Notes: generated by a model from the sequence alone, not told the origin. 64,000 bases of DNA from Paragorgia papillata (GCA_035771165.1 JAWNZC010000265.1:576001-640000); one strand, 5' to 3'; positions 24,901-39,900 are shown, counted from the first letter of the stretch. Made by a program: numbers and translations.

Positions 24901-27900
24901 TTCATAATTTCACTATGCTGGTATAACGGTGAGCTTGGAGATAGTGATTCATCGATCAGCTGCACTGATTGATCCAAGGTAGGGACTGGAGAAGATGTAT
25001 TGCTAATCGGCATGGATCCTGAGGCTGGTTGGGTTGGGAGTAGGGCATCATTCGTCATACTGTCCTCATTTAGAATGAATATCTCTCCTGGAGAGGAATA
25101 ATCATCTTCCGTATCTTTCAGACTCTTTCGTTGTTCCTTTACATCTTCGTACTCTGGGACTTTTTCAAGGTTTTCTTGTCTTTCTCTTACCATAGTTGCC
25201 GCCTTTTTCAATAAATTATCTTTGGCAGCTTGTTTACTCACGAAAAACCTTTGTTGATTTCTTGGTTTCCATGGCTTACTTGACGTGTTATGTGTCACCT
25301 CAATAAAATCTACATGGATACCGACCGTGCTGGGTTCTTTCGGATCGAAAGGTTCTCCTAAAAGACGTTTCCGAAGCGATGTTTTTCCAGCTCTATCTTG
25401 TCCTATAATCATCACCGGTATTCGATTGCTCTTTTCCTCTCCATATTGTAGTGCTCGCTGGTAGCCTTCGTCATAGTCTAAAGAATAATACAAAGTATAT
25501 ACCAACACTACTAATTTTGTACGGCTGTCGCGTGAAGCTGTTTCAGGCGCGTATCCTCCCACCGCAAGGGTTCAAAGTGAAGCATGTTTAGCTGTTTAAA
25601 ACGGGTTAGCACTTGGATGGGTGACCGCCTGAAAATATACCATGTTGCCGTGTCGATTCCCAAATTAAAGACTCGTGTGAGTAAAATTGTTGTTGGTTCT
25701 CTTCTCTACTAAACCTTTTACTGGCCACGGTTGCCGTTTGGCAACTTATTAATTTTATACTCTGGCTAACGCCAGACGATTTTACTCGTCAAGTGGAGAG
25801 CTTCCGGAAACCTGGCCAATAAAGGGTTAAAGAGTTTTTCTCTAGGGTGTGTGTTATCCTACTGGAGAGCAAGTTCGTTACACTTGAAACCGGATAGTAT
25901 TGTGCTCACTTCAAGATACTTTGTTTCAAGAAGGATTCTTAAAGGGTATTGGCAATAAAAATTAAGTTTGTCTCATTTGAAAGAACTCGTCAAATGGTAT
26001 AAGAAGACCTTTTACAATTTTTACATATCTGTTTTGGTTTTGGAAATATTTCGACCAAAGACAGCGTGCTGTCCGCCATCTTGTTGTAATATTAGGTCTC
26101 ATTAACTAGGAAATTGGTGACGTCACAACCAGGGTAAACCTGATGAAACTACTCCGTGGGTGACCAAATTTCCACGGAAGGCTTTTTAAATGTTGTGGGT
26201 CAATTTAAAATGGAAAAAGCGCAACAAAATCGAGTTTCTAGCTCATAATATCATAAGGTTGGCAAGATAAAAATTTCACTTTACCCTGGTTATGATGTCA
26301 CATGCATATCGAAAATAATTCCAAGATGGCGGACAGCAGGCTGTCTTTGGTCCAAATATTTCCAAAACCAAAACAGATACAGAAAAATTGTAAAAGGTCT
26401 TCTTAAACCATTTGATGAGTTCTTTCAAATGAGACAAACTTAATTTTTATTACCAATACCCTTTAATCTCAAATATCCCTCATAACTTAATGATTATACA
26501 TCATTGACAGACCATTATAGAACTAAACGTCCCTCATTATTATTCAAGAGATAATCGCCCCTCATTAACCATCATCTGGACGATGACAGCATGTTTATGC
26601 ACTGCTATAGAACTGCTCAGAACAATCCTGTCATGAACCCGACAAATTAGCACAGCGTCTATTTATTGTTCTTTAGGCTTCCAACAATTTTGGAATAAGA
26701 ACTTTGTTGGATAATGGAGTCAGGGAATAGATTGTTCTAGTTCATCATAGACAAAGCAGATGACCTGTCACTGACCACTATATCTGGGAGGAAGCTCCAA
26801 GTTAGGTTGAACACCTGGCAAGAAACTTAAAAAAAGAAATTACGAAAAGTAAATTCGGGAAGGACAGAGGTTCTAGTCAACACAAAAGAAGTTACCAAAA
26901 CCAAAATCAAGATTGTAGACCTACATGGGAAAAGACTGAAGCAGGTGCCACATTTCAAGGACCTGGGATGTATATGATAAAGAAAATGCTGACAGTCAAA
27001 AAGCAAGGAAAATCAGAGTAAAAAGCAGCTTGGCAGAAGTGAAGAGAAGTCGGCAGCGCGATATCCATTCCAGAATTATGTTGAAAATCAAGATCAAGAC
27101 TGTGATTCGTCCAGTCCTCGTGTATGGAGCAGAGACATGGCCATTGAAAAAGAAAGAAGTACTGCTATTGACAAAAATAGGCATGCTACGCATGCAAGTG
27201 TCCACCGCGCAGTTGCATTGTTACCTCGATCGCGACTCCCCCCCCCCCACCCCACCCCCCCAACGGACCCAATGCCCCCAAACCTCGCTGGCTATTGCAT
27301 TGTCAAGAGTAATCGATAATATTAAATGTTGTTATAGTTCAAGGCTTCCAGTGTGGGTAAATCAGAAGTATTATCAACATCAATAGTAAAAGGAATACGA
27401 TTATACTAATCCCCGAGCCTGGGCGTAGGGCCGAAGGCCCGGAGCCCGGTGAGGGTGCTAATCTCGACATGCGTGGACTATGACGTAGGTGAGGTCTAAG
27501 ACAAGGACTCACTCACTCAATCAATCAATCAATCAAGCAAGATCACGCCGACATAGTGGCTCCCGCTGATCAGCGGTGGCCACAAAAACGGAGATAAGAA
27601 TGCTGAGATGGGCACAGGCACCTGTGTGGTTCAGAGAAAAGAAGACCAACAAAATAAGTCGGACAGCAAACTGGAGTCAAGTGCATATCCTAAAGTTGAG
27701 AGATACACGACTCAGTTGGATTGGCCATGTGTATCGTCGGAAAGAAGATGATTTCCTGAGACAAGCATCTGACTTGCCAATCATGGAAAAACGAAAGAGA
27801 GGGACGAATAAAGAGATGGAGAAAAGCAAAACCTGGAGAGAAGGGGGCTGGGAAAAAAAAGATACAGGGACCGAAAGAGATGGCAACTACTCCAGGGATC

Positions 27901-30900
27901 CTGGCCAACCCAAACATATAGAGAAAAGACGAAAGAAGAAAAGGTCGAAGTTACTGCAAATATTAAATTCGGAAATTTTATCCAAGCCACTTTTTCACCA
28001 AATCAAGTGTGTGTCTTCGCGAAAAATATCAATACTAAATTCAAATTTTAGATGGAGGAAATCAGCACAATCGTCAAGAAAAGTATCTACAATAAAATTA
28101 TGGTTTCTATCAAAACTGTTAAACTAACGTCCTTGTCAACAAATGTTTCCGTTTTATATTTAGTAGTACAGATCAAGATAAACTTCAGGCTGATCTCAAG
28201 GCGCTTTAAGACTGGTCCGTTATACGTGGGGTATGGACTTCAATATCAGCAAATGAAAAATGTTAAGAAAAGTTCGAACTTAACCGATTTTGATCGTCAG
28301 TATATTATTTAGGAGACGAGTCACTTAGTATTGCAGAATTAAAAAAAAATGAAATAGGCATTTGCTTATGTACCAATCTTAGTTGGAATTGTTTGGACAC
28401 AGATAAACCACAAAAAATATTAGGTCTCCTTTATCGTTCAACACGAGATATTGATGACCTCAAACGTTAAACGTTTACTGTACATAACAACGGTCAGATC
28501 AATAATAGAGTATGCCAGTCAAGTCTGGTCACCATATAAGAAGGCGAACTCCACGTCTTATTCTCGGTAGCAACGTTGAATATAAAGAAAACCTGATAAA
28601 ACTTCGCTTGTTACCGCTTTATAGGCGTAGAGAGATAGAAGATGTACTTTTTTCCCCCTACAAAGTCTTACATGGCCAAGTACTAATACCTATTGACCTA
28701 ATCACATAGGCCATCACTGGTCGGAGCTTACGCAATACTGATGACCTTAAGTTGGTTATTCCATTTGCTTGCACCAATGTTCTTAAATATTCACACTTTG
28801 TGCGTACCAAAAGATTGTCGAACGTTTTACCGTATAACATTCGTTCTTCTTAATCGCTAACATTATTAACATTACTTGACTTTCCAATCTGTACTATGAT
28901 CGATTTTCTATACTGTTTTTAATCCTTAGTCTCCAGTTTGATAATACAGTAAAAACCCGCTAACAAAAACCTACATTTTACCAAATCAGCCTGGGATAGG
29001 TTCTGATATTCTTATATATTCTTAAATAAATAAATTCTTAATTTCATCCTGGGGTTTTACTGTATAAATCTAATTGATTAATGGAAATATAATGATTTAA
29101 TATTTTTTCTTTGATTATTTCCTTAGTTAGTAGTCGGGTGGCAAATATTCAAAGTATTTTTGACTGATTCTGTTTCTGGTCTCCCAAATATACATTCAAT
29201 TTCATCTGGTTAAAATGCCTCTTGGGGACTGAATCAAATCGTGGTATAATTTCTAGTGTTTCTGCAAAAACAGAATTTAACTTCTTAAAAAACACCGATT
29301 TTTATGGCAGTTTGAAATTGGCAAAACTGCGATCTTAGCTGGCACACTTCCGTGAAAATAATTCGTTTCGAGGAGGCTATAACGAGTCACGAGTGTATTT
29401 TGTGACGTCACGCAAAGTACTCGTTGACTAGCGCCTTGAAGGCTTCATGCTATAAATTTCGATATCTACACTCTGATATCTACATATATTTGCGTTTGTT
29501 GTATCGTTAGAAATGTTGTGAAAAGATGGTGTTTAGTTGTGTTGCTGCCAATTGTACGAATAAAGCTAGTCTCAACGATGGTATAAGTCTTCACACTATT
29601 CCATATTTCAAGGATGCATGACCGGTCTGACGCAAAGAAGCGAAGAAAACTTGGAGTTGATTCAGATTTCGTGAAGGCAAAACGTGTCTGCGAACCTTCG
29701 AAAACTTCAATACTTTGCTCAGATCATTTCAAGCCTGAGGAATTCGAGAGAAGATATTGCGTGTTACCTGGTCAAACAAAACCGAACTATCAAAAATTAA
29801 GGCCTGATCATCTCGGGATTTGTGTATTTCCAAGTATTCATGGCCGAAGACCAGAGTGTAAACACATCGCTAAACACCATTCGCTTGTTTCCAAGGAATC
29901 ATTTAATCTTTACGTTGGCTTTTCCTCGACCTCTAACCGCTCCTGTTCTTCTCTGTTGTAATTTTCCAACCAGTCTTCGTCAGCCAAAGGTTCTTCGGTG
30001 TATTGCTAAGCCGAAGGTTAATACCTTCCTCTCGGCTTGAATATTCATGTTGATTTTCATCGACATTGATTTCTGCATCTTCTATCACACCATATCCCCG
30101 AATAAAGTTTACGCCGTTGTTATAGATCCGACATTGACATAACGCGTGCGAAATAGAGTTTATTTTCAACTTAGTGCTTGTCGAATCTTTTCAACAACCA
30201 GCACAAGGCCCGACATTATTTAGTCTTGAGTTTTGAGCAAAAGGTTAGAAAGAAAACTTAACTGGCATGGGAAATTTATTCATACTGATGTTTCTCGTCT
30301 GAAAGATGCCTTGTCGTTGACATTCTCAGTCTTTCAGTCTCTCACATGATTAAAGTTTAAGGTGGCTAGACATAGTAACAATTTTCATCAAATTCCGTGC
30401 AAGTGCGAAAACGTTATTTTTTGCTTTTTAGAAATATTGGCATTACAGTTTTTTTTTTAATCTTTCTATTGATTGTTTATGCTTGAAGGAAAAGTATGCA
30501 AGAAAAAAGAATTGGGGGTCAGCTTGCTTTTTTTTCCTAAGAGAATTTGTTACGTCTGTGTTGCCATAGCAACCGACTCAATGTTACTAAAAATAACGAA
30601 ATTCAAACTTAGAAATATTAATTTATCTATATAAAGCAGTATCTGCCTGTCGAATGAAGCTTAAACATGCAAAATCTCACTGTGTCAAACTGATATACAT
30701 CGAAATTTTAAAAAACTGTATCGAGCCACCTTAAAAGAAAGTTTCGATATTTGACAGAACCTAGTCTGATTCAAAGTTCAAAGCAGAAAACGAAATGTAC
30801 AGATTGACCGACTTAAATTCAGTCACGGCCGTAAGTTCGTCAGTTCGGTAACCGCATTAATCTTCCCGTTTCTATATTTCTATAATCGCTGCACTGTGTC

Positions 30901-33900
30901 AGCCTTCCCAAGTGTTTATGCTACGATGTCTCGATGAGCTAAGACTGAGTGATAATGTCGGACACTGTGCTGTTGTTGAAAACATCTATGACGAGCACTA
31001 AGTGTGAAATAAACTGTATTGCGCACGAGTTATGTCAATGTTGAATCTATAGCCATCGAACCTAAAGATCCGGTGTCGGAACTATAACCACGGCGTAAAG
31101 CTTATATCCGATTCATCAGACTGATAACTGATTTCAGAATCTGATTCACTGCTATAGACATGATTGCTAAACAATACTGAGAACTTTAAGCATGTGAAGT
31201 TTGTCGAGCGCCGGCCGAATCGATCGAATGATATGTAAATCAAAGCAGCTCAGATCATCGAAGCAACACCATCAAAGCTATATACCGACTACCTTGCGTG
31301 ACGTCAAAACGACGTGCTAGACCCAGGCTCCTGGTTATAAAAAATTCCGACGGCACTGGGCCACCAAAAGCCAAATTCAACACGCCATAAAAACCGGACA
31401 ATTTACCCAAATTTTTCCATCGTAAAACACTACAAATAAAGAGCACATTCCATCAGCTGAAAATTGATTTTGGGGTTAGGGGCACTTTAAGTAGATAACT
31501 GACAAGTATTAAATTCAATTCAATTAAAGCAAATTTGGTACAAGTTGTCCTAACAACCTGTTACCATCTTGTCACCTAACAGCTTATTAATATAGGTTGA
31601 TGCTAACAAGGTTGTAGCAGCTTCTTGAATGAACACCATTGTTACGTGTGAACAGCTGTGCTCCTGACGTTTTGCGACAACAACCTGTTGACAAACTATG
31701 AGATTTTTGAGCTTTTCTAAATATTCTCGTTCAACACCGTCTATTTTGCAATATGCACACAATCCCTCCCTCCCCCTCCCTTTACAATGTTGTCTAATGA
31801 AATACGTTAACAATTCCCGTAAAATTCAGCGTAAACATGTATAAAACATTGAACATTGAAGTAATTTTATTGCTTAAGACGTCTTTGCACGAATTATTGA
31901 AAACATATTACAATTAAAATAATCGCCCCCAAGACAATGCAATTGAAAAAGCATGATTTATCTAAAAAATAATTTAAATATATTTACAATCAATCGATTG
32001 CGCATTTATTTAAGAATGTGGAGAGTCTAACTTATGCAATATTCCCTTCACTTAAACGACTTCGCGTTAAAGGGGAATTGAAACGTCTTTGTGCTAACCT
32101 GAGGTGCGCAGCCTTTAATGTGTTCTGCGCGTGTTAGCGAAAACGCTTTTTGGAATAGCAAATATTTTAATTTCACAAATGCCATAGAACATGTGCGTTG
32201 CTCAATTTCACTACGGAAAGCAACATTGTAGAAGTTAACTTCGATCAAAAAGCACGAAATTTTAGACATCTACTAACGCCTATTGAAGACAAGTAAATTA
32301 CGTAATATTTTGAAAATTGTTTTAGGTTTTCATTAGCATACATATCATGTACGGGAATAGCAGTATACACTGCGATAACACGTGGTAATAATGCGCTAAC
32401 TTATTAACAATTATAACTTGATATTCGGTTGTTATGACAAATGCCAGCACGGTGCTCGCTATACGATGCTCACCACGATGCTCACTGATTATCAAGGGAA
32501 TTATTTCGGTGGATCTGTGTTGTTTCTCCAAAACTGGTCAGTTCGGCTGTTTGCTGGTGTTAATTGCACTGTGTGGTTTTCTATTAAAGGTATTAACTGT
32601 TATTTTCATTTAAAAAATAATTGATTTTGATGTTAAGCAGCAACGATGCTCACTTCCGTAGTTTAAAATAGGAGACATAAGATCAAGTTATTTATAGTAT
32701 ATAGCGAGCATCGTTGTAAAAAACGTTTTTTAAAAGCGTCAATTGTAAAAATGGGTTATTATCTTATTCAAAACTAACATATTACAAGGCGGGTGTACAA
32801 CATTGAACAGGGGGGGTCGGGGGAGTTGGAAAACCGAAAAATGACGCAAATGTCCCAAGACTTTTGAAAATGATTGTAGCACATGACAACTTACCTGTTT
32901 CTCGAATTTTTCCAATTTTCTTTCTTACATAATCAGCAAGCCCATGATTTCCGTCACCAATACATTTTTTTAAAACTTTATCCCAAGAGCAGTTGTCATC
33001 AGACTCCGCTAATTGCTTAAATAGCGCTTCTGCTTCAGCATCTACAAAGAGAGATTGTTAAAGAAGATAACTTTAACCAGAGTCAGTTAAGATATGGTCT
33101 GGACACTACGCAAGCTTCAAAGCGCCTATAATGGGCTGTGATTAAGCGATTGCATCCAAACGTCCCTATTGGAAGACTGCTTCATTATCTTAAAAAATAC
33201 ATTTTCAATACACAAGTTTGCATAAACCTTAACAAAAAGAAACAAAGGTTTCTGCTAAGTTTATAGATCATCTTTCAATAGACTATGCTTTAACGTAGTG
33301 TTTCTCTATTTCTTAAGCAAAAAAATATTGCCAAGTGAAGGAAATAGAAGTGTTACTTAAATAAATCTGCAAATTAGCTCCTCGTCGCGACCAATTCATT
33401 TTATAAATTCCGCCGAAATTTTCTAGCTTGAATTATTTGTCAACTATAATCCTATTTGCGGTAAGGTTGACTGCTCAATGTGATACGTTATAGCCAGTAC
33501 AATTGGTGATAAGTTCACACAACTATACTTTTTTCGGATTTTTCAGAAAAATGCAAGCGTTTTGATAATCCTGGGCCCTTGGAGAAGAAGGGGCGGAAAG
33601 AAAAGAAAGGGCTAGAACTAAACCCATGTACTTTTTTAATTAACGTTCAGATACTGAACGCTAAATACTGATTGGCTAACAGGTAATCCCCTTCATTTTG
33701 ACATCCGGCTTTAGCAGGTTAAGAACTTTACGACATTTACAAAGAATAGTATTTTGACTATGCTCTGTCTGCCTATGCAAACAAATCTACGCAAAGACCA
33801 ATGTAAAAGGTATGAGACAGAGTATCAGGGAAATATTGTAAACACAGGCTGATGTGGATTATAACAAAGTGGAGTGATTACTGGAAAGCTAATATTTCGG

Positions 33901-36900
33901 GAAGTATAGCTCAGAACTTCACAAACTTTACAAAGAAAGACATTTTGATTATGTTCCTGCTGCTCATACTGTATAAATAAAACTGCGAGAAAGTCTTGAA
34001 AAAGGCTACAAGTGTAGGGAAAATATCGTAGCTGCGCAAATAGAAACGCTATCTACACAGAAAGTACCATAAGTGATTTTGATTGGTATATTTTGACTAC
34101 ACAAAATTGGGAGCGGAAAGTAAAAATTTTCTTTCATGTGCCTTTTATTCGAAATGTATTCTTCGCTACAACGGGGGATTTTAAAAAGTTACAACTTAAA
34201 GGGGATTTGTTCGATTACCCTACAATTTTCAGAAATGATAGATAAATAAATAAATCACAAAACAAAACAAAACAAAACAAAACAAAACAAAAAAACAAAC
34301 AAAAAACAAAACAAAAAACAAAACAGTGACGGGCAATTCGATAATTCTGAAAGCTTTTACATGTACGTTGACGGCTATTCCCGTGCGTTTACTTCAGGCT
34401 TTTTGTCTGCCAATTTACAAAATGTTATGCAACTTTCTACTAGAATCGAATATCAAAAACCCACGGTCACGTTTTTTAGCGCTTTGTATCAGGACTACCA
34501 GGAAAGAAAAAATCGAATAAAACAAATAGTACTAAAATAGAAATAAGAAAACCAACTTTGAAGTAAAGCTTGTGAAAGGTGATCATGAAATCCGTCTAGA
34601 GGGATCGTATATTACAAGTAATATTTGGCATTTCACTTGATTAAACTGGATATACTAGGTAATTTTAGTGAAGGAAAATTTCGAGTGTAGAATATATACA
34701 TTAAATATATAGAATATATACATTAGTTCAGTGGTCAGTGCACTGCACTAGCATCGCAGGATCGCGAGTTCAATTCCTACCCGGAAGGTCTTGATGTTGC
34801 ATTTTTCGGAACTGGTCCCGGTTTGGTCTATAATGTTATTGTATATATTCTATACTCGAAATTTTCCTTCATCAAAATTACCTAATAGAGGGATCGTAGC
34901 CTCTCCCGCAGACGTTTTCAGGAGAACTGCGAACCTTCGAAAACTTCAATACTTTGCTCAGATCATTTCAAGCCTGAGGAATTCGAGAGAAGATATTGCG
35001 TGTTACCTGGTCGAACAAAACCGGGTTTTTAGCTCTGATTTAAGTTTTTATTATCTTAACAACTGATGGAGCTAGGTAAACTTATATTCTGATCTAAAGA
35101 CGCATTATAAGTCAACATGGTAACACGTTTCAATTGAGAACAAATACCTACAATCAATTTCAAAAGTAGTTGGGACACTTGAGCTTTTCTAAATATTCTC
35201 GTTCAACATCGTCTATTTTGCGATATGGACACAATCCCTCCCTGCTCCCTCCCCCTCCCTTTACAACGTTGTCTAATGAAACACGTTAACAATTCCGGTA
35301 AAATTCAGCGTAAACATGCTATACAACATTGAACAGGGGGTCGGGGGAGTTGGAAAAATGACGCAAATGTCCCAAGACTTTTGAAAATGATTGTAGCACA
35401 TGACAACTTACCTGTTTCTTGATTTTTTTCAATTTTCGTTCTTACAAAATCAGCAAGCCCACGATTTCCGTCACGAATACATTTTTCTAAAACTTTATCC
35501 CAAGAGCAGTTGTCATCAGACTCCGCTAATTGCTTAAATAGCGCTTCTGCTTCAGCATCTACAAAGAGAGATTGTTAAAGCAGATAAATTTAACCAGAGT
35601 CAGTTAAGATATGGTCTGGACACTACGCAAGCTTCAAAGCGCCTATAATGAGCTGTGATTAAGTGATTGCATCCAAACGCTCCTATACTCGATGACTGCT
35701 TCACTATTTTAAAAATACATTGTTCCCACCACAATTTTGCCTAAATGCGATCGCGTTCACCAAAATGCTATAATATTAGGGTAAAACTTACACTATACAC
35801 TTGTTGACTGGCGCCGAGGGAAACATCGAGTTTTACGGACCCAAAGGCTTCAATGTCACCCGAGGGCTTTAGCCCCAGGGTGACATTGAAGCCTGAGGGA
35901 CCGCAAAACTCGATGTTTCTCGAGGCAAAAGTCAACCAGTGTTTTGTTGTATACCAAAGACTTTTAAAATACAAAATACCAAGCTGACTCGAAAGAGAAA
36001 AAAGACTTACCAAAACACTTTGACTTTGTCTTCGTAATTTTAATAAAACTAAACAAATACACCAGACTCAACAAGTACAAAGAACAGCTTTAAATTTCTC
36101 CTATATATACATACTTTCTTTTGGAAAATGGAAACAAAATGTTTCAAAAATCTTGATCTGATGTAATAATCATTGTGTATTCATGTGAACAACGCATGAT
36201 GAAAACTGACGTCAGAGGGAAACACTGCAATGTTTCCCTGGACAGAAAGAAACATTAAGTTTGTTGAACAACATGTGACCATGATTTGACCAATAGGATT
36301 TCATCTTTGGCAAACGAAAGTCTTTGGTATATAACAAAAAGGCTTAGTTTCTCAACCTGTTTCTCTAATAAGGGTAAAACGTAAACCCAGCAAGACTTAG
36401 GTATTATACCCAGCAAGACTATAGGTGTTAGTTTTCTTAGTCTTCCCGTTCTCTTTCGCAAATGTGTTTTTCTCTCTTCGTACCGCTTTAAAAATGTTGA
36501 AACACCAGATCGTGTAACTTTGATCTCTTCACCTTCTAAGGCACGACTAATTTCAGAGAGTAAATTGTAACTCTCACTTAGAGAGATAATTTGTCATCGC
36601 GTGTAGTCGTCAAATATTTTTCCCGAATAGAATTTAAATGTGGAGGCGAGACGATATTCACAGAGAATAGCATATATGCTCTGTCTGCCTATGCAAACAA
36701 ATCTACGCAAAGACCAATGTAAAAGATATTATGAGACAGAGTATCAAGGAAATATTGTAAACACAGGCTGAAATGGATTATAACAAAGTAGAGTGATTAC
36801 TGGAAAGCTAATATTTCGGGAAGTATAGCTCAGAACTTCACAAAATTTACAAAGAAAGACATTTTGATTATGTTCCTGCTGCTCACACTGTATAAATAAA

Positions 36901-39900
36901 ACTGCGAGAAAGTCTTGAAAAAGGCTACAAGTGTAGAGAAAATATCGTAGCTGCGAAAATAGAAACGGTATCTGGTCCCGGTTTGGTCTTATAATGTATA
37001 TATTCTACACCCGAAATTTCCCTTCACCATAATTACCTAATAGAGGGATCGTAGCCTCCCCCGCAGATGTTTTCAGGAGACGCCTTTACGTCCCCACAAA
37101 CGCGTGCTTGTCGGAGAACAATATTATGTTCCCTTTGTGTACCGCGAACAATCAAATCAAAATGGTACTGTGTCAAATATGGATCAGCCAGTCACAGGGC
37201 CCGGGCGTGGGAAAATAACTTGCCGGAAAGTGTGACAATAACCGTCTATTATGTATAGGTTAGTTACCTCAAAACTACGTCAGTTTTTTAAATCGGCGCG
37301 AACTAACCTACTTTAGTTCAAGATCACAGAGGTTGCCTAACAAAACTGAGATACTGAGTTCGTTATCACAGAGGTTGTCTAAGAATACAGCAATTAGGAA
37401 AAATAAGTTTAAATATCAAGTTAATTGTCCCGGATAATATATATTATCCAGGGGAAATTAACTTGATTTAGGCGTGGTTGGGAGTAATTCTTACAAATAA
37501 AACGCGGTACATCAAAAAACTCCGAGGTGATCATGAACTAATAGTATTTATCACTCTATTCGTGAAAATGTTAAAACAATTCACCTGATTTTCGTTGATG
37601 CATGCTTTACTCATGAAAGTTAAAGACATTACACACTCTTTCAGTTTAATTCATTGAAATGTATTCCTTATTAGCTTATTAGCTCGTTGTTTACCATTGT
37701 TGGCGGCTTGGCGACAGTAGACTGTCTACCCGTAACAAATAAAATTGTCTGGCGTTAGCAAGAGTATTAAAAAGAATCTGGCGTAAATAACGAGTTAAAG
37801 TTATCAACGATCAGAGATACGCCAGTTTCCAGATATTAGAAGTCTGAGTGATGATAAAATGATTGGAAAGAAATTTGGGACTCAACGCACAGCAAGGTCA
37901 CTCACTGAGCTGTCTAAGCAAGGTGAAGGTCAGCTTTCCAGAATTTGGTTGTGCTCCGACTGCGGGGGAGGCTAGAGGGATCGTGGAAAGATCGTTCATT
38001 CAATAAAACAGAAAATTATACAAGCTTTAATTTGATGGGGGTTAAGGTATCTTCGACGTGATAATGGCCTTACAAAATACGAGGGCAACTTCAACGACGA
38101 CGTCTTTTAAACAAAAGAATTCTAGTTGAAAAACAAAGAGAGTGAATAATTTTTCTTCCCTAGAGTAATCTCAACAGCATCCTTGTTCTTTATACAATGC
38201 CACTTAGAGCATGCTTGAGATTGACTTCAATACGGACACTACAATAATTTTAGCAATACTGGGGCGTTTTGAAAGTCATTAAAGTGCACATAAACCCAAC
38301 ACAGTTTTCAGTTTTCTGTATATAGGACGCAAAAAGAGCTGATAAGTTCTTTTACAGTTTTTGATTTGGTCCATTCATTCCAGAGATATCTCGCTTTAAA
38401 CATAGCTATTTGAATGAAAAAGCCGCAAATTATAGAGGATTGGGGCGAGACACCTGTGACGTCATTTAAGTCAAAAATCAAATTTAATTTGACGTCATAG
38501 CGTCACTAGCCGTGTTTGAGCAACCGTATACAGCACACCTATCTGGCATTACTATAATTATTAAGCTGCAAATATTCGACGAAGTTTAAAGCTAAACTTA
38601 GTATGGAAAACTTCGTGCGTACACGGCTAGTGACAGAGCGATCAGAGTTGACGTTTCTTAAATGACGTCACGCCTTGTCGGTTCCAGGCCCTATTTTGAT
38701 CATATAATATTTGCGGCAATTTTTCGCGGGACGTTCAAATTGGAGCATTTTGCCGATGTTTGAAGCAAGATATCTCCGAAACGAATGGACCAAATCAAAA
38801 ACTGTAAAATAACTTATCAGTTCTTTTGCCGTGATCTATACAAACAAATAAAAACTGTGTAGGGTTTATATGCACTTTAAACTAGCTTCAAATATCAAAT
38901 ATAATAGTCAGTCAGCCGTGACTTTATTTAATTATAAAATTTGTGTTGTTTTTTAACCGCCGTCGTCCACCTAGCATCGTAAGGTCTGTAATGAGGACGT
39001 ACTATGTCGTTTAGACAGGAGACACCCCTGAAGGTATTAAGACATTCCTTCTCCAACCTTTATCCTCTCTTGCTAACACATATTACCACTAAGCAGCAGA
39101 GTCAGGGTCACTTTGAAATGCAGTTAGTGACCTATCTGTAATTATTAATATCTAGTGTTACCTTGTCTTTCCTGCAACGTTGTCCTTATATAATTAGCAA
39201 CCTTGCCACCTTTTCTCTCTAAAAAGCACAACAATATTGATGTCAATGCAAATCAAATGTTTAAATTACATGTAATTAACAAATAGATTTCCAACACAGC
39301 CAGGTGAAGAATCAGACATAGTTTAACGCTACTAGTGTAGGGAAGAGGGGTTCTTGCGCGGGTGGAGCAAGCTCCGCCGATGACGTCACCATTTTTAGCT
39401 TTAAAACGCTTAGCAACGTTCAACGAATCAATACGAATATATTAAAACACTTAGAACCTAAATATTCAAACAGATCGAACTAAGTCATCACATAATTATT
39501 GCTAAGTTAACCCATAGTTGATAGAACATATACATGGTTTGGAAGCTCTATTGTCTTTCAACATGAAGCATGGTCATTTTGAACTGACAATGGAGTTCCT
39601 TATATGGAAGTAAATTCCATGGACACGTGACGATGAAGCACCACAACACGTGGCGATAAAGCAACTCACTAATTAAACCCGATCGTTCCTATTGGATGAC
39701 TGCTTCATTATACAGAAAATACAATACCGTGAAATTGCACAAATTTCCATAAACTTGAACAAAAACATAGAACAATCACTTTGGACGAGTTTCCAAACCA
39801 TGTATATGTTCCATTAACTATGGTTAACCATAAAATAAGTGAAATCGAGAAGTCGTGAGAATAACTTAAGATTTCGGACGAGGAGTCACTTCGAGACCCT

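Larger units (their letters stand above)
31695..34925. repeat. Tandem segmental duplication, copy A
   Basis: Matches copy B (35183-37075) in blocks: 31695-31855, 32800-33230 (with the 147-nt exon), 33755-34035 and 34815-34925. Differences are insertions in A at 31856-32798 and 34036-34814, and replaced sequence between 33230 and 33755. Confidence 0.75.
35183..37075. repeat. Tandem segmental duplication, copy B
   Basis: Partner of copy A: starts GAGCTTTTCTAAATATTCTC, carries exon 35412-35558, and ends around AATAGAGGGATCGTAGCCTC. It contains an extra palindromic block at 35810-35935 and about 36 kb-side sequence absent from A. Confidence 0.75.

Noticed and set aside
23196..24972. Plus-strand ORFs of 73-130 codons
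   Set aside because: Antisense shadows of the ROC-COR exon with no domain similarity.
25478..25562. N-terminal part of the open frame before the ROC exon
   Set aside because: It precedes a TTTAG acceptor in phase with the 147-nt exon. It includes the end of the 5S-like region and has no ATG start of note.
27576..28127. 183-codon ORF as an independent gene
   Set aside because: Its first part is the C-terminal LINE motif in frame, and the rest is unrelated read-through.
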